This document shows positions 53,567 through 62,983 of a DNA stretch of 64,000 bases, piece after piece. The notes under the pieces were generated by a model. It ran no database searches, was not told the DNA's origin, and worked only from the letters and a program-made list of their open reading frames with translations. Origin of the DNA: Nostoc linckia FACHB-104 (GTDB lineage Bacteria; Cyanobacteriota; Cyanobacteriia; Cyanobacteriales; Nostocaceae); the NCBI RefSeq assembly GCF_014696615.1, contig NZ_JACJQJ010000010.1:62001-126000 (forward strand), read 5' to 3'. Made by a program: the position numbers and the translations under genes. How positions within the stretch are numbered: position 1 is the stretch's first letter; each line of letters opens with the position of its first letter.

Positions 53567-53584
53567 ATAACGAATGTTCGATAT
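53567..53584. promoter_or_regulatory. Putative TetR operator, site 2
   Basis: ATAACGAATGTTCGATAT, followed by AAAG, is 16/18 identical to site 1 and imperfectly symmetric. It sits between devB and the DUF2834 gene, 59 bases before that gene's ATG, so the distal exporter genes may have a second regulated promoter. Confidence 0.65.
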
Positions 53585-53642
53585 AAAGTGAATTTTGCCT
53601 AAATATTCCGGAAATCAGTAATTATCGAAGGTGAATGTCATC

Positions 53643-53984
53643 ATGATTCAATTTATCTACCTTCTTCTTTGTATTCTGGGCTTCGTTTTACCTTACTCAC
53701 AATTCCTACCATTTGTTTTAGAACATGGGCTAGATATCCAGCTATTTTGGCAACAGCTATTTGCTAATCAAATTTCTGGTTTTTTTGGCATGGATGTGAT
53801 TATTTCATCTCTAACTTTTTGGACATTGATATTTTGGGAAGGGACACGTCTCAAAATGCAAAATCTCTGGGTTTATGTTTTGTGCAATCTTTTAGTCGGT
53901 GTTTCCTTTGGACTGCCCTTATTTCTATTAATGCGACAACGCCAGTTAGCACAAGCAGCTGAACATCAATTTATGAAGGGATGA
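53643..53984 (+). CDS. DUF2834 membrane protein
   Basis: 113 residues from ATG 53643 (AAGGTG nine bases upstream; the GTG four codons earlier lacks a site). Three membrane spans: IYLLLCILGFVLPYSQFLPFV, VIISSLTFWTLIFWEG and LWVYVLCNLLVGVSFGLPLFL, the DUF2834 pattern. It is placed between devB and devC, three bases before devC, so it belongs to the exporter operon, perhaps as a small accessory subunit. Its function is unknown. Confidence 0.88.
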   Translation: MIQFIYLLLCILGFVLPYSQFLPFVLEHGLDIQLFWQQLFANQISGFFGMDVIISSLTFWTLIFWEGTRLKMQNLWVYVLCNLLVGVSFGLPLFLLMRQRQLAQAAEHQFMKG

Positions 53985-53987
53985 TAG

Positions 53988-55154
53988 ATGTTATCTAAAT
54001 TCTTCCGCAAAACTCCGCTAGCTTGGCGGCAGTTAATGAAAGAAAAAACCCGTTTAGCAGTAGCAGTGGCAGGTATTACCTTTGCCGATATGCTGATGTT
54101 TATTCAGTTGGGTTTTGAAGGTGCGCTATTTGATGCAGCCGTTAAACCTCATCGTAATTTACAGGCAGATTTAGTTTTAATTAATCCCCAATTTCAAACT
54201 TTATTTTCAGTTAAAAGTTTTTCTCGTGAGCGATTGTATCAAACATTAAGTTATGACGGTGTACAGTCGGTAAATTCCGTTTATATTAGCACCGGACAAT
54301 GGCGAAATCCCCAAACACGCCTGGATCGTGCAATTTTGGTGTGGGGTATCGACCCAGCAAAACCGGCTTTTTTATTCCCGGAAGTTCAGAAACACCAAAA
54401 TGATTTGAAGCAGTTATATCAAGTCATGTTTGACCAAGCAGGTAGGCCGGAATATGGCGATGTTGGCACTATTTTTAACAAAACAGGTAACTTTGAAACT
54501 GAATTAAATGGTAAAGCCATCAATGTCAAAGGTGTATTTAGTAATGGTGCTTCCTTTGCGGCTGATGGAAATGTAATTGCTAGTGACTCTACTTTTTTGC
54601 AACTTTTTCCTGACCGCAAAGCGGATCAAATTGAAGTTGGGTTAATTACTCTTCAACCTGGCGCGAATCCTGAACAAGTGCGATCGCAATTAGCGGCTGG
54701 TTTACCTAATGATGTCATAGTTCTCACTACTGAAGGATTTGCCCAAATTGAAAAAAGTTACTGGGCCAATGGTACTGGTATTGGCTTTATTTTCGGCTTG
54801 GGTGTAGGAGTCGGGTTTATTGTCGGGATTGTGATTGTCTATCAAATTCTGTATTCCGATGTCTCCGAACACTTACCAGAATACGCCACTCTCAAAGCAA
54901 TGGGTTATAGCGATCGCTATTTATTAGGAGTGCTTTTACAAGAAGCATTATTTTTAGCTTGCTTAGGTTTTTTACCCTCATTTTTTCTCTCTTTGGGACT
55001 TTATCAATTAACCTACGCAGCGACATTATTGCCCATTTTTATGAAAGTAGAAAGGGCAATCACAGTCTTTATTTTGACAATCATCATGTGTACTTTTTCG
55101 GGTGCGATCGCCATGCGAAAATTACGCGCCGCCGACCCCGCCGATATTTTTTAA
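53988..55154 (+). CDS. DevC-like ABC exporter permease
   Basis: 388 residues of the FtsX/MacB-like permease type. TM1 is near 25-45 (RLAVAVAGITFADMLMFIQL), followed by a large periplasmic MacB-PCD-like domain (about 50-260). Three further spans lie near 270-295 (GIGFIFGLGVGVGFIVGIVI), 320-345 and 355-375. The ATYALKAMGYSDRYLL-type coupling segment (EYATLKAMGYSDRYLLGVLL) is present. GGGATGATAG upstream supplies the ribosome binding site. Confidence 0.94.
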   Translation: MLSKFFRKTPLAWRQLMKEKTRLAVAVAGITFADMLMFIQLGFEGALFDAAVKPHRNLQADLVLINPQFQTLFSVKSFSRERLYQTLSYDGVQSVNSVYISTGQWRNPQTRLDRAILVWGIDPAKPAFLFPEVQKHQNDLKQLYQVMFDQAGRPEYGDVGTIFNKTGNFETELNGKAINVKGVFSNGASFAADGNVIASDSTFLQLFPDRKADQIEVGLITLQPGANPEQVRSQLAAGLPNDVIVLTTEGFAQIEKSYWANGTGIGFIFGLGVGVGFIVGIVIVYQILYSDVSEHLPEYATLKAMGYSDRYLLGVLLQEALFLACLGFLPSFFLSLGLYQLTYAATLLPIFMKVERAITVFILTIIMCTFSGAIAMRKLRAADPADIF

Positions 55155-55268
55155 TTTTGTTGACTGTTGATTGTTGACTGTTGACTGAGGAATAAAGTAC
55201 AACCTCCCAACTTAAGTATGAGGATTGTAATTTTGAATTTTGAATTTTGAATTCCCGCAGGGTTGATT

Positions 55269-55982
55269 ATGCTTCCTGAATCTACATCAGCTACTTTGGC
55301 TTTAAAACCAGTAATTAATATTAGTAACCTCAATCATTACTTTGGTGAAGGTTCGCTGAAAAAACAAGTTTTATTTGATATTAATTTAGAAATTAAAGCT
55401 GGCGAAATTGTGATTATGACTGGCCCCTCTGGTTCGGGTAAAACTACTCTGTTAACTCTGATGGGTGGACTGCGATCGGCACAATCAGGTAGTTTAACAA
55501 TATTAGGTGAAGAAATTTGCGGTGCTAGTAAAAAGCAGTTAACTAAGCTACGCCGTCAGATTGGCTATATTTTTCAAGCCCATAATCTCATGTCATTTTT
55601 GACAGCTAAAGAAAATGTACGGATGTCACTAGAATTACATGATGAGTTTCTGCATGAGGACATCGACAAGAAAGCGATCGCCATGCTGGAAAGTGTGGGA
55701 TTAGGAAACCGTGTAAATTACTACGCAGAAAGCCTTTCTGGGGGACAAAAACAACGGGTTGCGATCGCCCGGGCTTTAGTCAGCCATCCTAAAATTGTGC
55801 TAGCAGACGAACCCACAGCCGCACTCGATAAAAAATCTGGACGTGATGTCGTAGAGTTAATGCAAAAATTAGCGAAAGAACAAGGCTGTACAATTTTGCT
55901 AGTTACCCATGATAACCGCATCCTTGATATTGCCGATCGCATTATTTATATGGAAGATGGACAATTAAAAAATAATTCGTAA
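55269..55982 (+). CDS. DevA-like ABC exporter ATPase
   Basis: 237 residues from ATG 55269 (AGGG six bases upstream). Walker A GPSGSGKTT with K58, Q-loop YIFQAHNLM, signature SLSGGQKQRVAIARAL, Walker B VLADEP, switch VTHDNR. This is the LolD/MacB-type ATPase energising the DevB-DevC exporter. The stretch before it (55160-55262) contains TTTTGAATTTTGAATT-type short repeats. Confidence 0.95.
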   Translation: MLPESTSATLALKPVINISNLNHYFGEGSLKKQVLFDINLEIKAGEIVIMTGPSGSGKTTLLTLMGGLRSAQSGSLTILGEEICGASKKQLTKLRRQIGYIFQAHNLMSFLTAKENVRMSLELHDEFLHEDIDKKAIAMLESVGLGNRVNYYAESLSGGQKQRVAIARALVSHPKIVLADEPTAALDKKSGRDVVELMQKLAKEQGCTILLVTHDNRILDIADRIIYMEDGQLKNNS

Positions 55983-56159
55983 TTCAACCTATTCCTTAAC
56001 TACAAAATAAAGTTAAAAAATTAATTATCTTGCTTTGACGTATTGTCAAATATTGACAGATACATTAACTCACAGTAATGTCTTTGGAGTTATCATAGCA
56101 GTTTAGTTAATCAAGTCGGTTGCTACTTTAAAGAGAGTTGAGGAGTAGAAAAATAATAA

Positions 56160-56813
56160 ATGCCATTTAATAACTTATTTACGGCTGGCGGCGTGGTCAT
56201 GTGGCCGCTACTAGGGTTTTCAGTATTGGCGGTAGCGCTAATTATCGAACGAGTGAAGTTTTGGATTAAGATAAATACTCGTCAAAATCGCGTAGTGCGA
56301 GAAGTATTACAACTTTATCGCCTAGATAATGTAGTTGGCGCTTTAGATAAGTTGCAGCAAAATTCTGATTTACCGATGTCGCGAATTTTTCTCGCCGCTT
56401 TAGAATTAGAAGAGCCAACCCCAGAGGAATTTCGTTTAGCATTAGAAAGCGAATCACAAGCCGAAATTCCCTTATTCAAGCGCTTCCAAAACATTTTTGA
56501 TACTATCATCGGTCTTGCACCGCTATTAGGGCTTCTTGGTACTGTTTTAGGATTAATCACCTCATTTGCTTCCCTAGATATCGGTGATGTTGGTGGTACA
56601 AAAACATCAGGTGTAACTGGGGGGATTAGTGAAGCCTTAGTATCTACAGCCTCAGGATTAGTAGTTGCTATCTTCACACTTTTCTTTGCCAATAGCTTTC
56701 GGGGACTATACCTGCGCCAAATCGCTTGGATTCAAGAATATGGCGGTCAGTTAGAATTACTTTACCGCCGTCGCTATGAACGAGGAGAGAAACCCTATGC
56801 GCCTACCAGATGA
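56160..56813 (+). CDS. ExbB/TolQ/MotA-family proton channel protein
   Basis: 217 residues. TM1 (VVMWPLLGFSVLAVALIIER), TM2 (IIGLAPLLGLLGTVLGLITSF) and TM3 (GISEALVSTASGLVVAIFTLFFANSF) follow the ExbB plan with conserved proline and threonines in TM2-3. It uses the proton gradient with ExbD to drive a TonB-like partner. The ExbD gene overlaps its end by 17 bases. Confidence 0.94.
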   Translation: MPFNNLFTAGGVVMWPLLGFSVLAVALIIERVKFWIKINTRQNRVVREVLQLYRLDNVVGALDKLQQNSDLPMSRIFLAALELEEPTPEEFRLALESESQAEIPLFKRFQNIFDTIIGLAPLLGLLGTVLGLITSFASLDIGDVGGTKTSGVTGGISEALVSTASGLVVAIFTLFFANSFRGLYLRQIAWIQEYGGQLELLYRRRYERGEKPYAPTR

Positions 56814-57201
56814 ACCAGATTTACCAGCCCAAATTAATATCGTGCCGATGATTGATGTCATTTTCGCGATTTTGACATTTTTTATCATGTCAACCCTGTT
56901 TTTAACTCGGTCAGAAGGTTTACCAGTTAATTTACCCAAGGCTGGTTCTGCACAACAACAAAAATCCAGCGAACCGATTAATGTCACAGTAGATGCAACA
57001 GGGAAAATTAGCGTCAATCGCAAACAAATTGACCTGAATGTGTTATCAGCACAAGTACGTACATTGATGGGTGATAAGCAAGAAGCATTGGTAGTAATCA
57101 ACGCTGATGAACGAGTTAACCACGGTCAGGTGGTGGCTGTCATGGATAATTTACGTCAGGTACAAGGTGCTAAATTAGCGATCGCCACCCAAAAACCATA
57201 A
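56797..57201 (+). CDS. ExbD/TolR-family protein
   Basis: 134 residues. A single membrane span (about 18-40, INIVPMIDVIFAILTFFIMS) carries the essential aspartate in PMIDVIF; the periplasmic domain is GKISVNRKQIDLN...ALVVINADERVNHGQVVAVM. The start at 56797 is supported by GAGGAG nine bases upstream, inside the end of exbB. No TonB gene is in view. Confidence 0.94.
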   Translation: MRLPDEPDLPAQINIVPMIDVIFAILTFFIMSTLFLTRSEGLPVNLPKAGSAQQQKSSEPINVTVDATGKISVNRKQIDLNVLSAQVRTLMGDKQEALVVINADERVNHGQVVAVMDNLRQVQGAKLAIATQKP

Positions 57202-57234
57202 TAATCAACAGGAAATTATAAGAAAAATACGACA

Positions 57235-57269
57235 AATCGTAGGGGCACAAAATGTGTGCCCCTACGATT
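57235..57269. terminator. Bidirectional terminator-like hairpin
   Basis: AATCGTAGGGGCACA and its exact inverse flank a 5-base loop, between the convergent exbD and AI-2E-type genes, 34 bases past the exbD stop. A T-rich stretch (TTTATTTTG) follows on the plus strand. GGGGCAC / GTGCCCC words are also typical of dispersed repeats. Confidence 0.6.
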
Positions 57270-57300
57270 AATTTATTTTGAATTTTATTGTATTCTTCTT

Positions 57301-57350
57301 CCTCTGCTTGCCAAAGCGATTGATTATTTTTTTATTTGGAAGTCTCTTAT
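57301..57350. repeat. Element C fragment, inverted
   Basis: About 40 bases (CTGCTTGCCAAAGCGATTGA, TTATTTTTTTATTTGGAAG) identical to the inverse of the left part of 9407-9525. It runs up to the stop codon of the AI-2E-type gene. Confidence 0.8.
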
Positions 57351-58441
57351 TCCCCTACTTCAACAGGCGAATGATGTTTGATATTGTCATTCGATACAAT
57401 TACTTGACTAAATAAACCTTCACGCCAGCCATCTGCTACATCTTTAATAAAACTAGCGATGGGTATCGCAATTAATAAACCTAATACTCCACCTAACTTA
57501 GCTCCTAATAGCAAAGAAATTACCACCCATACAGGATTTAAGCCAGTTAAATTACCAAGAATCCGAGGGGCAATAAAATTAGCATTTACTTGGTCAATTG
57601 CTACCGCTATTCCTAATACCTCTACCCCTAACCAAATATTTTGTAAAGCTACTAAAAAACTAACTATCGTGATACCTATACCTGTACCAAAAGGGAAGAG
57701 GGAGAAAAAGCCAATCCCAATCCCAAAAAGTAGCGCTAAGGGAACTTGTAGCGAGAAAAATGCTAAAGTCATCGCCACACTTAACACAGCGCCCAATGTC
57801 GCCTGACCAATAAAATAGTTATGAAAATCTTCTCTTAAAAACTCCCGAACTTTTGGGCCAATATGAGATGGGAACCACTGAAACATTCCATCCCATAAAC
57901 GTTTGCCATTTAAAACCATATAAACAGTCAATACTACTGTCAACAGTACATTAACAACAATACCAATAGTATCGAAAGCAACGCTGACAACTCTGCCAGT
58001 AAAAGATTGCAGTTGATTAGAAAATCTATCTAATATTTGCGTCGCTATACCAGATAAATTTACAGGAAGCTGTTGCGTCGCCGCCCAATTTTGAAAAGCT
58101 TGGATTTGTTCACCAGCAGAATCAACCCAATAGGGAAGAATATTCGCTAATTCATTTAGCTGTTCTATAATCAGCGGTACTAAGATAATACCTAAAGCAA
58201 CTAAAATCACCACAGCTAAAAGTAAAACTACGCCAATAGCTAAGTTACGTTTTACCCCACGTTCTTGCAGAAATTGGATAGGATAATTCAACACAAAAGC
58301 TAATAATACAGCAGCAACAAAAATACTTACCAAAGGTTGAAAATATTGCACAACCTGAAGTAATAACCAACCATTAAGAATAATAATAGGAAATGCCAAT
58401 CCTATATTTAACCATCGCGGTAGTCTATTTAGTGATTGCAT
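57347..58441 (-). CDS. AI-2E family (PerM-like) transporter
   Basis: 364 residues with about seven to eight membrane spans and two hydrophilic loops, e.g. IGLAFPIIILNGWLLLQVVQ, IGVVLLLAVVILVALGIILV and LALLFGIGIGFFSLFPFGTG. The signature LGVEVLGIAVAIDQVNANFI and GLNPVWVVISLLLGAKLGGV regions match UPF0118/AI-2E exporters. The substrate is unknown; some relatives act as Na/H antiporters. Confidence 0.93.
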   Translation of the reverse strand: MQSLNRLPRWLNIGLAFPIIILNGWLLLQVVQYFQPLVSIFVAAVLLAFVLNYPIQFLQERGVKRNLAIGVVLLLAVVILVALGIILVPLIIEQLNELANILPYWVDSAGEQIQAFQNWAATQQLPVNLSGIATQILDRFSNQLQSFTGRVVSVAFDTIGIVVNVLLTVVLTVYMVLNGKRLWDGMFQWFPSHIGPKVREFLREDFHNYFIGQATLGAVLSVAMTLAFFSLQVPLALLFGIGIGFFSLFPFGTGIGITIVSFLVALQNIWLGVEVLGIAVAIDQVNANFIAPRILGNLTGLNPVWVVISLLLGAKLGGVLGLLIAIPIASFIKDVADGWREGLFSQVIVSNDNIKHHSPVEVGE

Positions 58442-58500
58442 TAGTGGTTACTCCGAGGGATTGGGGACAAATCAATTCAAAATTCAAAATTCAAAATTAC

Positions 58501-58540
58501 ATTTGAGTCAAGACGCTATTCATCGCGTCTTGACTCAAAT
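58501..58540 (-). terminator. Perfect 16-bp hairpin after the NUDIX gene
   Basis: ATTTGAGTCAAGACGC, 8-base loop, GCGTCTTGACTCAAAT. It lies 27 bases beyond the minus-strand NUDIX stop, and a GTAATTTTG follows on that strand. It is flanked by AATTCAA STRRs (58473-58496). Confidence 0.7.
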
Positions 58541-58566
58541 GTTGACCCATTACATGATTTAAATCT

Positions 58567-59010
58567 TTAAGCTTCACAATGTAGATTGCTTTCTATAAAA
58601 TCCAACATAATTCGCTGATGCATTGGCCCTAAAGGTCTGACTTCATCAGCAATTTTTGAGTAACAGGTACCTTGGCGAATATCTGTTGGTGTTAAAAAGC
58701 CCATGTCCCAGCCTTCATTTAGCACGAGTTGATCTAAATCAACTAACAGCGGTGCATGAAAGACATGACGGATGACATTATCATCCCAATAACAGCCAAA
58801 GCCAGAAAACTTTGGGTAATCGTAGCCAATTTCTTCTAAAACTTCGCGCTTAACAGCAATATTTGGCGTTTCTCCAGACTCGATATGTCCACCAAAAAGT
58901 GCCCAATAGCCAGGATAAAGAATATTAGGCTTATTATCCCGCAGTTGCATAAGAAACTTGTTGTCTTGGTAGAGAATTGCGATCGCAACCTGTACCTGCT
59001 GATTTTCCAT
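58567..59010 (-). CDS. NUDIX hydrolase
   Basis: 147 residues. The NUDIX box is complete in GHIESGETPNIAVKREVLEE followed by IGYD, giving the metal-binding REVLEE helix. It hydrolyses nucleoside-diphosphate-linked substrates, either housekeeping (8-oxo-dGTP-like) or coenzyme pyrophosphates; specificity is unreadable. Lies upstream of the AI-2E-type gene on the same strand but is separated from it by a hairpin. Confidence 0.94.
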   Translation of the reverse strand: MENQQVQVAIAILYQDNKFLMQLRDNKPNILYPGYWALFGGHIESGETPNIAVKREVLEEIGYDYPKFSGFGCYWDDNVIRHVFHAPLLVDLDQLVLNEGWDMGFLTPTDIRQGTCYSKIADEVRPLGPMHQRIMLDFIESNLHCEA

Positions 59011-59045
59011 AAATGTTTATATAAGTTTATATAATTCGTCCAAAA

Positions 59046-59444
59046 TTAAGAATCTTCTTCTAAATAAACTTCGCCAAACTCCTTACCAGCAAGGGGTATG
59101 CTTTGATAGCGAACTTTACCTTTAATCACTACTTGGTCTCCCTTCGCCAACTTAGTTTGATCGGTAACCACCCAAATTTTGCCAGTGGAATCATCAATTT
59201 GATACGCCCAGCGTTTTGCCAGGGGTACTTGCCTTTCTACTTTACCTTGGATGTAAACTGTAGCCTGGTTGTTTTGCTCTGGTTTAATCTCCCGAATTGG
59301 CGTAACGTTACTCCCAATACGCAAATTCCCCACACTAAAACCCGACTGTGTGACATTACCACAACTACAAAGTCCGACTACCAGAAAAAATAACAACCCT
59401 AATCGGTAGGGAAAAATACTGTAAATCTGAGAAAATTTTGTCAT
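59046..59444 (-). CDS. OB-fold-like lipoprotein
   Basis: 132 residues from ATG 59444 (AAGGA just upstream). Lipobox VGLCSC near residue 26 marks a membrane-anchored lipoprotein. The mature part, KVERQVPLAKRWAYQIDDST then GKIWVVTDQTKLAKGDQVVI and KGKVRYQSIPLAGKEFGEVY, resembles the tRNA-anti/OB fold of cyanobacterial periplasmic proteins. The upstream frame runs into repeat sequence, so the shorter start is preferred. Confidence 0.82.
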   Translation of the reverse strand: MTKFSQIYSIFPYRLGLLFFLVVGLCSCGNVTQSGFSVGNLRIGSNVTPIREIKPEQNNQATVYIQGKVERQVPLAKRWAYQIDDSTGKIWVVTDQTKLAKGDQVVIKGKVRYQSIPLAGKEFGEVYLEEDS

Positions 59445-59607
59445 TAGTCCTTTGTCATTGGTCATTGGTCATTTGTCATTTGGCATTTGTCATTTGGCTT
59501 TTACCCCCATTAGCCATTACCCATTACCCCTTACCCATTACCCATTCCCCATTCCCCCTTACCCATTCCCCATTCCCCATTCCCCATTCCCCATTCCCCA
59601 TTCCCCA
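59445..59607. repeat. Composite STRR array
   Basis: 59445-59495 consists of TTTGTCATTGGTCAT words; 59507-59607 of about 12 CCCATTAC / CCCATTCC heptamers. The block separates the lipoprotein gene from folD and supplies the lipoprotein's leader region. It is translatable on both strands but not a gene. Confidence 0.9.
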
Positions 59608-59768
59608 ACCCCCAAAGATAATATGATTTTGTTGTTTGAGAGACGCTAAGGCATAAAATAACAAGACCATCATAGTCAATAGCCAAAATTGACAGATGAC
59701 TGTTGACTCCGCTACAGACGGCTAGATGTTGGTTTTTGGACTTAAGGCGAATAAAGTTGGAAATTCTC

Positions 59769-60662
59769 ATGGAAACAAAAACTGCCAAACTTCTTGATGG
59801 TAAAACTTTAGCTGAAAAAATTCAGCACAACCTTTTAGAACGTATTGCAGAGTTACAACCAAAAATTGGTCGTCCCCCTGGGTTAGCAGTGCTGATGGTG
59901 GGTGACAATCCAGCATCAGCTGCTTATGTACGCAATAAAGAAAAAGCTTGCGCTAAAGTGGGTATTGCCTCTTTTGGTAAGCATTTTCCTACTGAAACCA
60001 CTCAAGCAGAATTGGAAGATGCGATCGCATCACTCAATCAAGACGAACAGGTAGATGGCATTCTTGTACAGTTACCCCTACCTCCACATTTAAACTCTAT
60101 TCGCTTGCTGCATCAAATTGAGCCAGATAAAGATGCTGATGGACTGCACCCAGTTAATTTGGGGCGATTGGTGCGCCAAGAAGCAGGTTTACGGAGTTGT
60201 ACCCCAGCTGGTGTGATGCGACTACTGGAAGAATATAAAATTTCTTTGCCAGGAAAACAAGCAGTAGTAGTGGGACGTAGTATTTTGGTAGGTAAGCCAA
60301 TGGCGTTAATGCTTCTGGACGCTGATGCCACCGTTACTGTTGCCCATTCCATGACCAAAGACTTAAAAGCTGTCACTGAGAATGCTGATATTGTGATCTC
60401 CGCTGTAGGCATTCCGGGATTGATTACTGGTGAAATGGTGAAACCTGGCGCTGTTGTGGTAGATGTGGGGATAAATCGTGTCACCGATGCTAGTGGCAAA
60501 AGTCGTTTAGTCGGCGATGTCCACTGGGAATCGACAGCTGGCGTGGCGGAGTTTATCACCCCAGTTCCGGGAGGCGTTGGCCCTATGACTGTCGCTATGT
60601 TGTTGCAAAATACATTTGCTAGCTATTTAAGGCGGCAAGGAATCGAGAGCAATGAATTATGA
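59769..60662 (+). CDS. folD: Methylenetetrahydrofolate dehydrogenase / cyclohydrolase
   Basis: 297 residues from [19 protein letters not shown]; the ATG at 59769 gives the normal FolD start while the upstream extension (from 59703) is unrelated. Catalytic lysine in [13 protein letters not shown], the QLPLPPHL and [13 protein letters not shown] motifs, the NADP loop [17 protein letters not shown] and C-terminal [14 protein letters not shown] are all present. It interconverts methylene-, methenyl- and formyl-tetrahydrofolate in one-carbon metabolism. Confidence 0.97.
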   Translation: METKTAKLLDGKTLAEKIQHNLLERIAELQPKIGRPPGLAVLMVGDNPASAAYVRNKEKACAKVGIASFGKHFPTETTQAELEDAIASLNQDEQVDGILVQLPLPPHLNSIRLLHQIEPDKDADGLHPVNLGRLVRQEAGLRSCTPAGVMRLLEEYKISLPGKQAVVVGRSILVGKPMALMLLDADATVTVAHSMTKDLKAVTENADIVISAVGIPGLITGEMVKPGAVVVDVGINRVTDASGKSRLVGDVHWESTAGVAEFITPVPGGVGPMTVAMLLQNTFASYLRRQGIESNEL

Positions 60663-60777
60663 ATTATGAATTATTGTTCCTAATTCTTAACTCTTAATTA
60701 CTCATGCTTTGAGATCCAAAGCCCCTTAAAATTGTGACGTATATGACAAAAATACCAAAATTTCAGGATTTTAAAGA

Positions 60778-61707
60778 ATGGTAGCAACTGATAAGTTTAA
60801 AAAGATGCCAGAGACAGCCACGTTTAACCTATCAGCGTATCTCAAAGAGCGACAACAGCTTTGCGAAACAGCTTTGGATCAGGCGATCCCCGTTGCCTAT
60901 CCAGAGAAAATTTACGAGTCGATGCGCTATTCTCTGTTAGCTGGTGGCAAACGTGTACGTCCCATCCTGTGCCTCGCTACCTGTGAAATGATGGGCGGCA
61001 CAATTGAAATGGCAATGCCAACGGCTTGTGCTGTGGAAATGATCCACACAATGTCACTAATTCATGATGATTTGCCAGCGATGGATAATGACGATTACCG
61101 TCGCGGTAAGCTGACAAATCACAAGGTGTATGGCGAAGATATCGCGATTTTAGCTGGCGATGGTTTGTTGGCTTTTGCTTTTGAGTTTGTTGCTATCGCC
61201 ACCCCTTTAAATGTCCCAAGAGATAGAGTATTGCAGGTAGTAGCACGTCTGGGTAGGGCATTAGGGGCTGCTGGCTTGGTTGGTGGCCAAGTAGTAGATC
61301 TAGAATCGGAAGGTAAAACAGATACTTCCCTAGAAACACTAAATTACATCCATAACCACAAAACAGCTGCCCTTTTAGAAGCTTGTGTGGTTTGTGGTGG
61401 GATTTTAGCGGGAGCATCTGCTGAAGATGTACAACGGCTAACTCGTTATGCTCAGAATATTGGTCTAGCATTCCAAATTGTAGATGATATTTTAGATATC
61501 ACCGCTACTCAAGAACAATTAGGCAAAACCGCTGGCAAGGATTTGAAAGCGCAAAAAGTAACATATCCTAGCCTGTGGGGAATTGAAGAATCTCGCGTCA
61601 AAGCCCAACAGCTCATTGAAGCAGCATGTTCGGAATTAGATGTATTTGGAGAACAAGCACAACCTTTAAAAGCGATCGCTCATTTTATTATCAGCCGCAA
61701 TCACTAA
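60778..61707 (+). CDS. crtE: Geranylgeranyl diphosphate synthase
   Basis: 309 residues. The first aspartate-rich motif [20 protein letters not shown] and the second [20 protein letters not shown] bind magnesium and the allylic substrate. [16 protein letters not shown] and the KT dipeptide ([10 protein letters not shown]) bind diphosphate. The IspA/CrtE-type short-chain trans-prenyltransferase supplies C20 for carotenoids, phytol and tocopherols. Monocistronic, 115 bases after folD. Confidence 0.93.
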   Translation: MVATDKFKKMPETATFNLSAYLKERQQLCETALDQAIPVAYPEKIYESMRYSLLAGGKRVRPILCLATCEMMGGTIEMAMPTACAVEMIHTMSLIHDDLPAMDNDDYRRGKLTNHKVYGEDIAILAGDGLLAFAFEFVAIATPLNVPRDRVLQVVARLGRALGAAGLVGGQVVDLESEGKTDTSLETLNYIHNHKTAALLEACVVCGGILAGASAEDVQRLTRYAQNIGLAFQIVDDILDITATQEQLGKTAGKDLKAQKVTYPSLWGIEESRVKAQQLIEAACSELDVFGEQAQPLKAIAHFIISRNH

Positions 61708-62154
61708 GTCAACCCCTACGGGAATTTATACGCATGAAAAGCAGTCAACTAACTGATCCCCCGTAGGGTAATACCAATTCAAAATTCAAAATTAAGAAAC
61801 TTCGACAGAATCTAGGTTTTGGGTTTTGAATCTGTTGCCCTCTTTATGGCTAATTGGGATAACTTGTCGTTAGACATGAAAACTTAGTGATTTTGACTGT
61901 CAGCGTCGCGATGGTCAATTTTGGGTTTAGAGCCACTGCATTGCGAACTTTCCTCAAGTTGTTATACCAAAATTGGCACAGGTACTATTGTTTGAGAATC
62001 TCGAAACAGACTTATGTTAAAGGTTTTCAAGCTCAAATCCCAAAACTAAAAACCAAAATTGGTATTACAGGTGGCGTAATGTTGTTGGGTTGCATCCAAA
62101 ATGTTTTTCAAAAAAATAACTGCTGCTAATATTTACTAACATCACCAAAATACC
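61708..62154. other. Intergenic, about 450 bp with small inverted repeats
   Basis: ACCCCTACGGG (61713-61723) and CCCGTAGGGT (61760-61769) can pair. AATTCAAAATTCAAAATT words follow. An open frame at 61887-62129 (80 codons) lacks a ribosome binding site and is not believed. Confidence 0.5.
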
Positions 62155-62625
62155 ATGCAGGACATAGGCGACATCTTAGACAACCGGGTGCTGCTGGTTG
62201 CTCTGGTAGCTTGTTTAATTGCTCAATCGATGAAGCTCGTGATCGAGCTAGTTAAAAATCGTAAACTTAATGTACGTGTTTTAGTAACCACTGGCGGTAT
62301 GCCTAGTGCCCATTCGGCTCTAGTTACCTCTTTAGCAACAGGTGTTGGGCAAACTCTGGGTTGGGCATCACCTGATTTTGCGCTGGCTACAATTTTTGCC
62401 ATCATTGTTATGTACGATGCTGCTGGAGTTCGCCAAGCCGCCGGTAAACAAGCTCGGATACTCAATCAAATGATTGATGAATTATTTGATGAGAAACATG
62501 ACTTTAGCCAAGACCGCCTGAAAGAATTACTCGGACATACACCAGTTCAAGTAATAGCTGGGTCGGCTTTGGGTATAACCATATCTTTCTTAGCTAAGTC
62601 TTTTTTATTAGTCAATAGTCCATAG
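62155..62625 (+). CDS. DUF212 / divergent PAP2-family membrane protein
   Basis: 156 residues. DNRVLLVALVACLIAQSMKL is the first span; the conserved TTGGMPSAHSALVTSLATGV, VMYDAAGVRQAAGKQARILN and FDEKHDFSQDRLKELLGHTP motifs identify DUF212 (acid phosphatase/vanadium haloperoxidase-related). A K-x6-RP motif of true PAP2 enzymes is missing, but GGxPSxHS and YDAxGVRxxAG are intact. Widespread in cyanobacteria and plastids; substrate unknown. Confidence 0.92.
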   Translation: MQDIGDILDNRVLLVALVACLIAQSMKLVIELVKNRKLNVRVLVTTGGMPSAHSALVTSLATGVGQTLGWASPDFALATIFAIIVMYDAAGVRQAAGKQARILNQMIDELFDEKHDFSQDRLKELLGHTPVQVIAGSALGITISFLAKSFLLVNSP

Positions 62626-62983
62626 CTGATAGTCAATAGTTCAACCTCCAGTAACTATTGACTCTAGTACAACACGGCGTAAATAAACAGACCATACCCT
62701 ACGGGAAGCCCCTTTGCGTCTACAAAATCAACAAAAAGCTTACTCTGTCTTAATTTTGAATTTTGAATTTTGAATTTTGAATTCCGCCTTGCGGTACTAG
62801 GCTCTTGACCGTGAATATAGCAGTCTAATTTGACTCAAGAAACTACTCTTTTTAAGCGGAACAGGGAAAAAGAAACAGGGAACGCAAAAGAACGTATCAT
62901 AGTTTCCAGAGCTTTGTTCAAAAATCAAATAAGAGTACTATATTTTGTTTAGATAAAGACAATCTGAAATGAGATGGCTACTG
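62626..62983. other. Intergenic with a perfect hairpin and short repeats
   Basis: AGTCAATAGTT (62631-62641) and AACTATTGACT (62653-62663) form an 11-bp stem just after the DUF212 gene. ACACGGCGTAAATAA near 62673 resembles 3713. TTTTGAATTTTGAATT STRRs lie near 62755-62782. No gene. Confidence 0.6.

Noticed and set aside
59507-59607. Possible proline/histidine-rich peptide encoded by the CCCATTCC array
   Set aside because: Pure heptanucleotide STRR, readable in all frames; no gene structure.
61887-62129. 80-codon plus-strand ORF upstream of the DUF212 gene
   Set aside because: No ribosome binding site, cysteine/phenylalanine-rich tail from poly-A, and no recognisable features.
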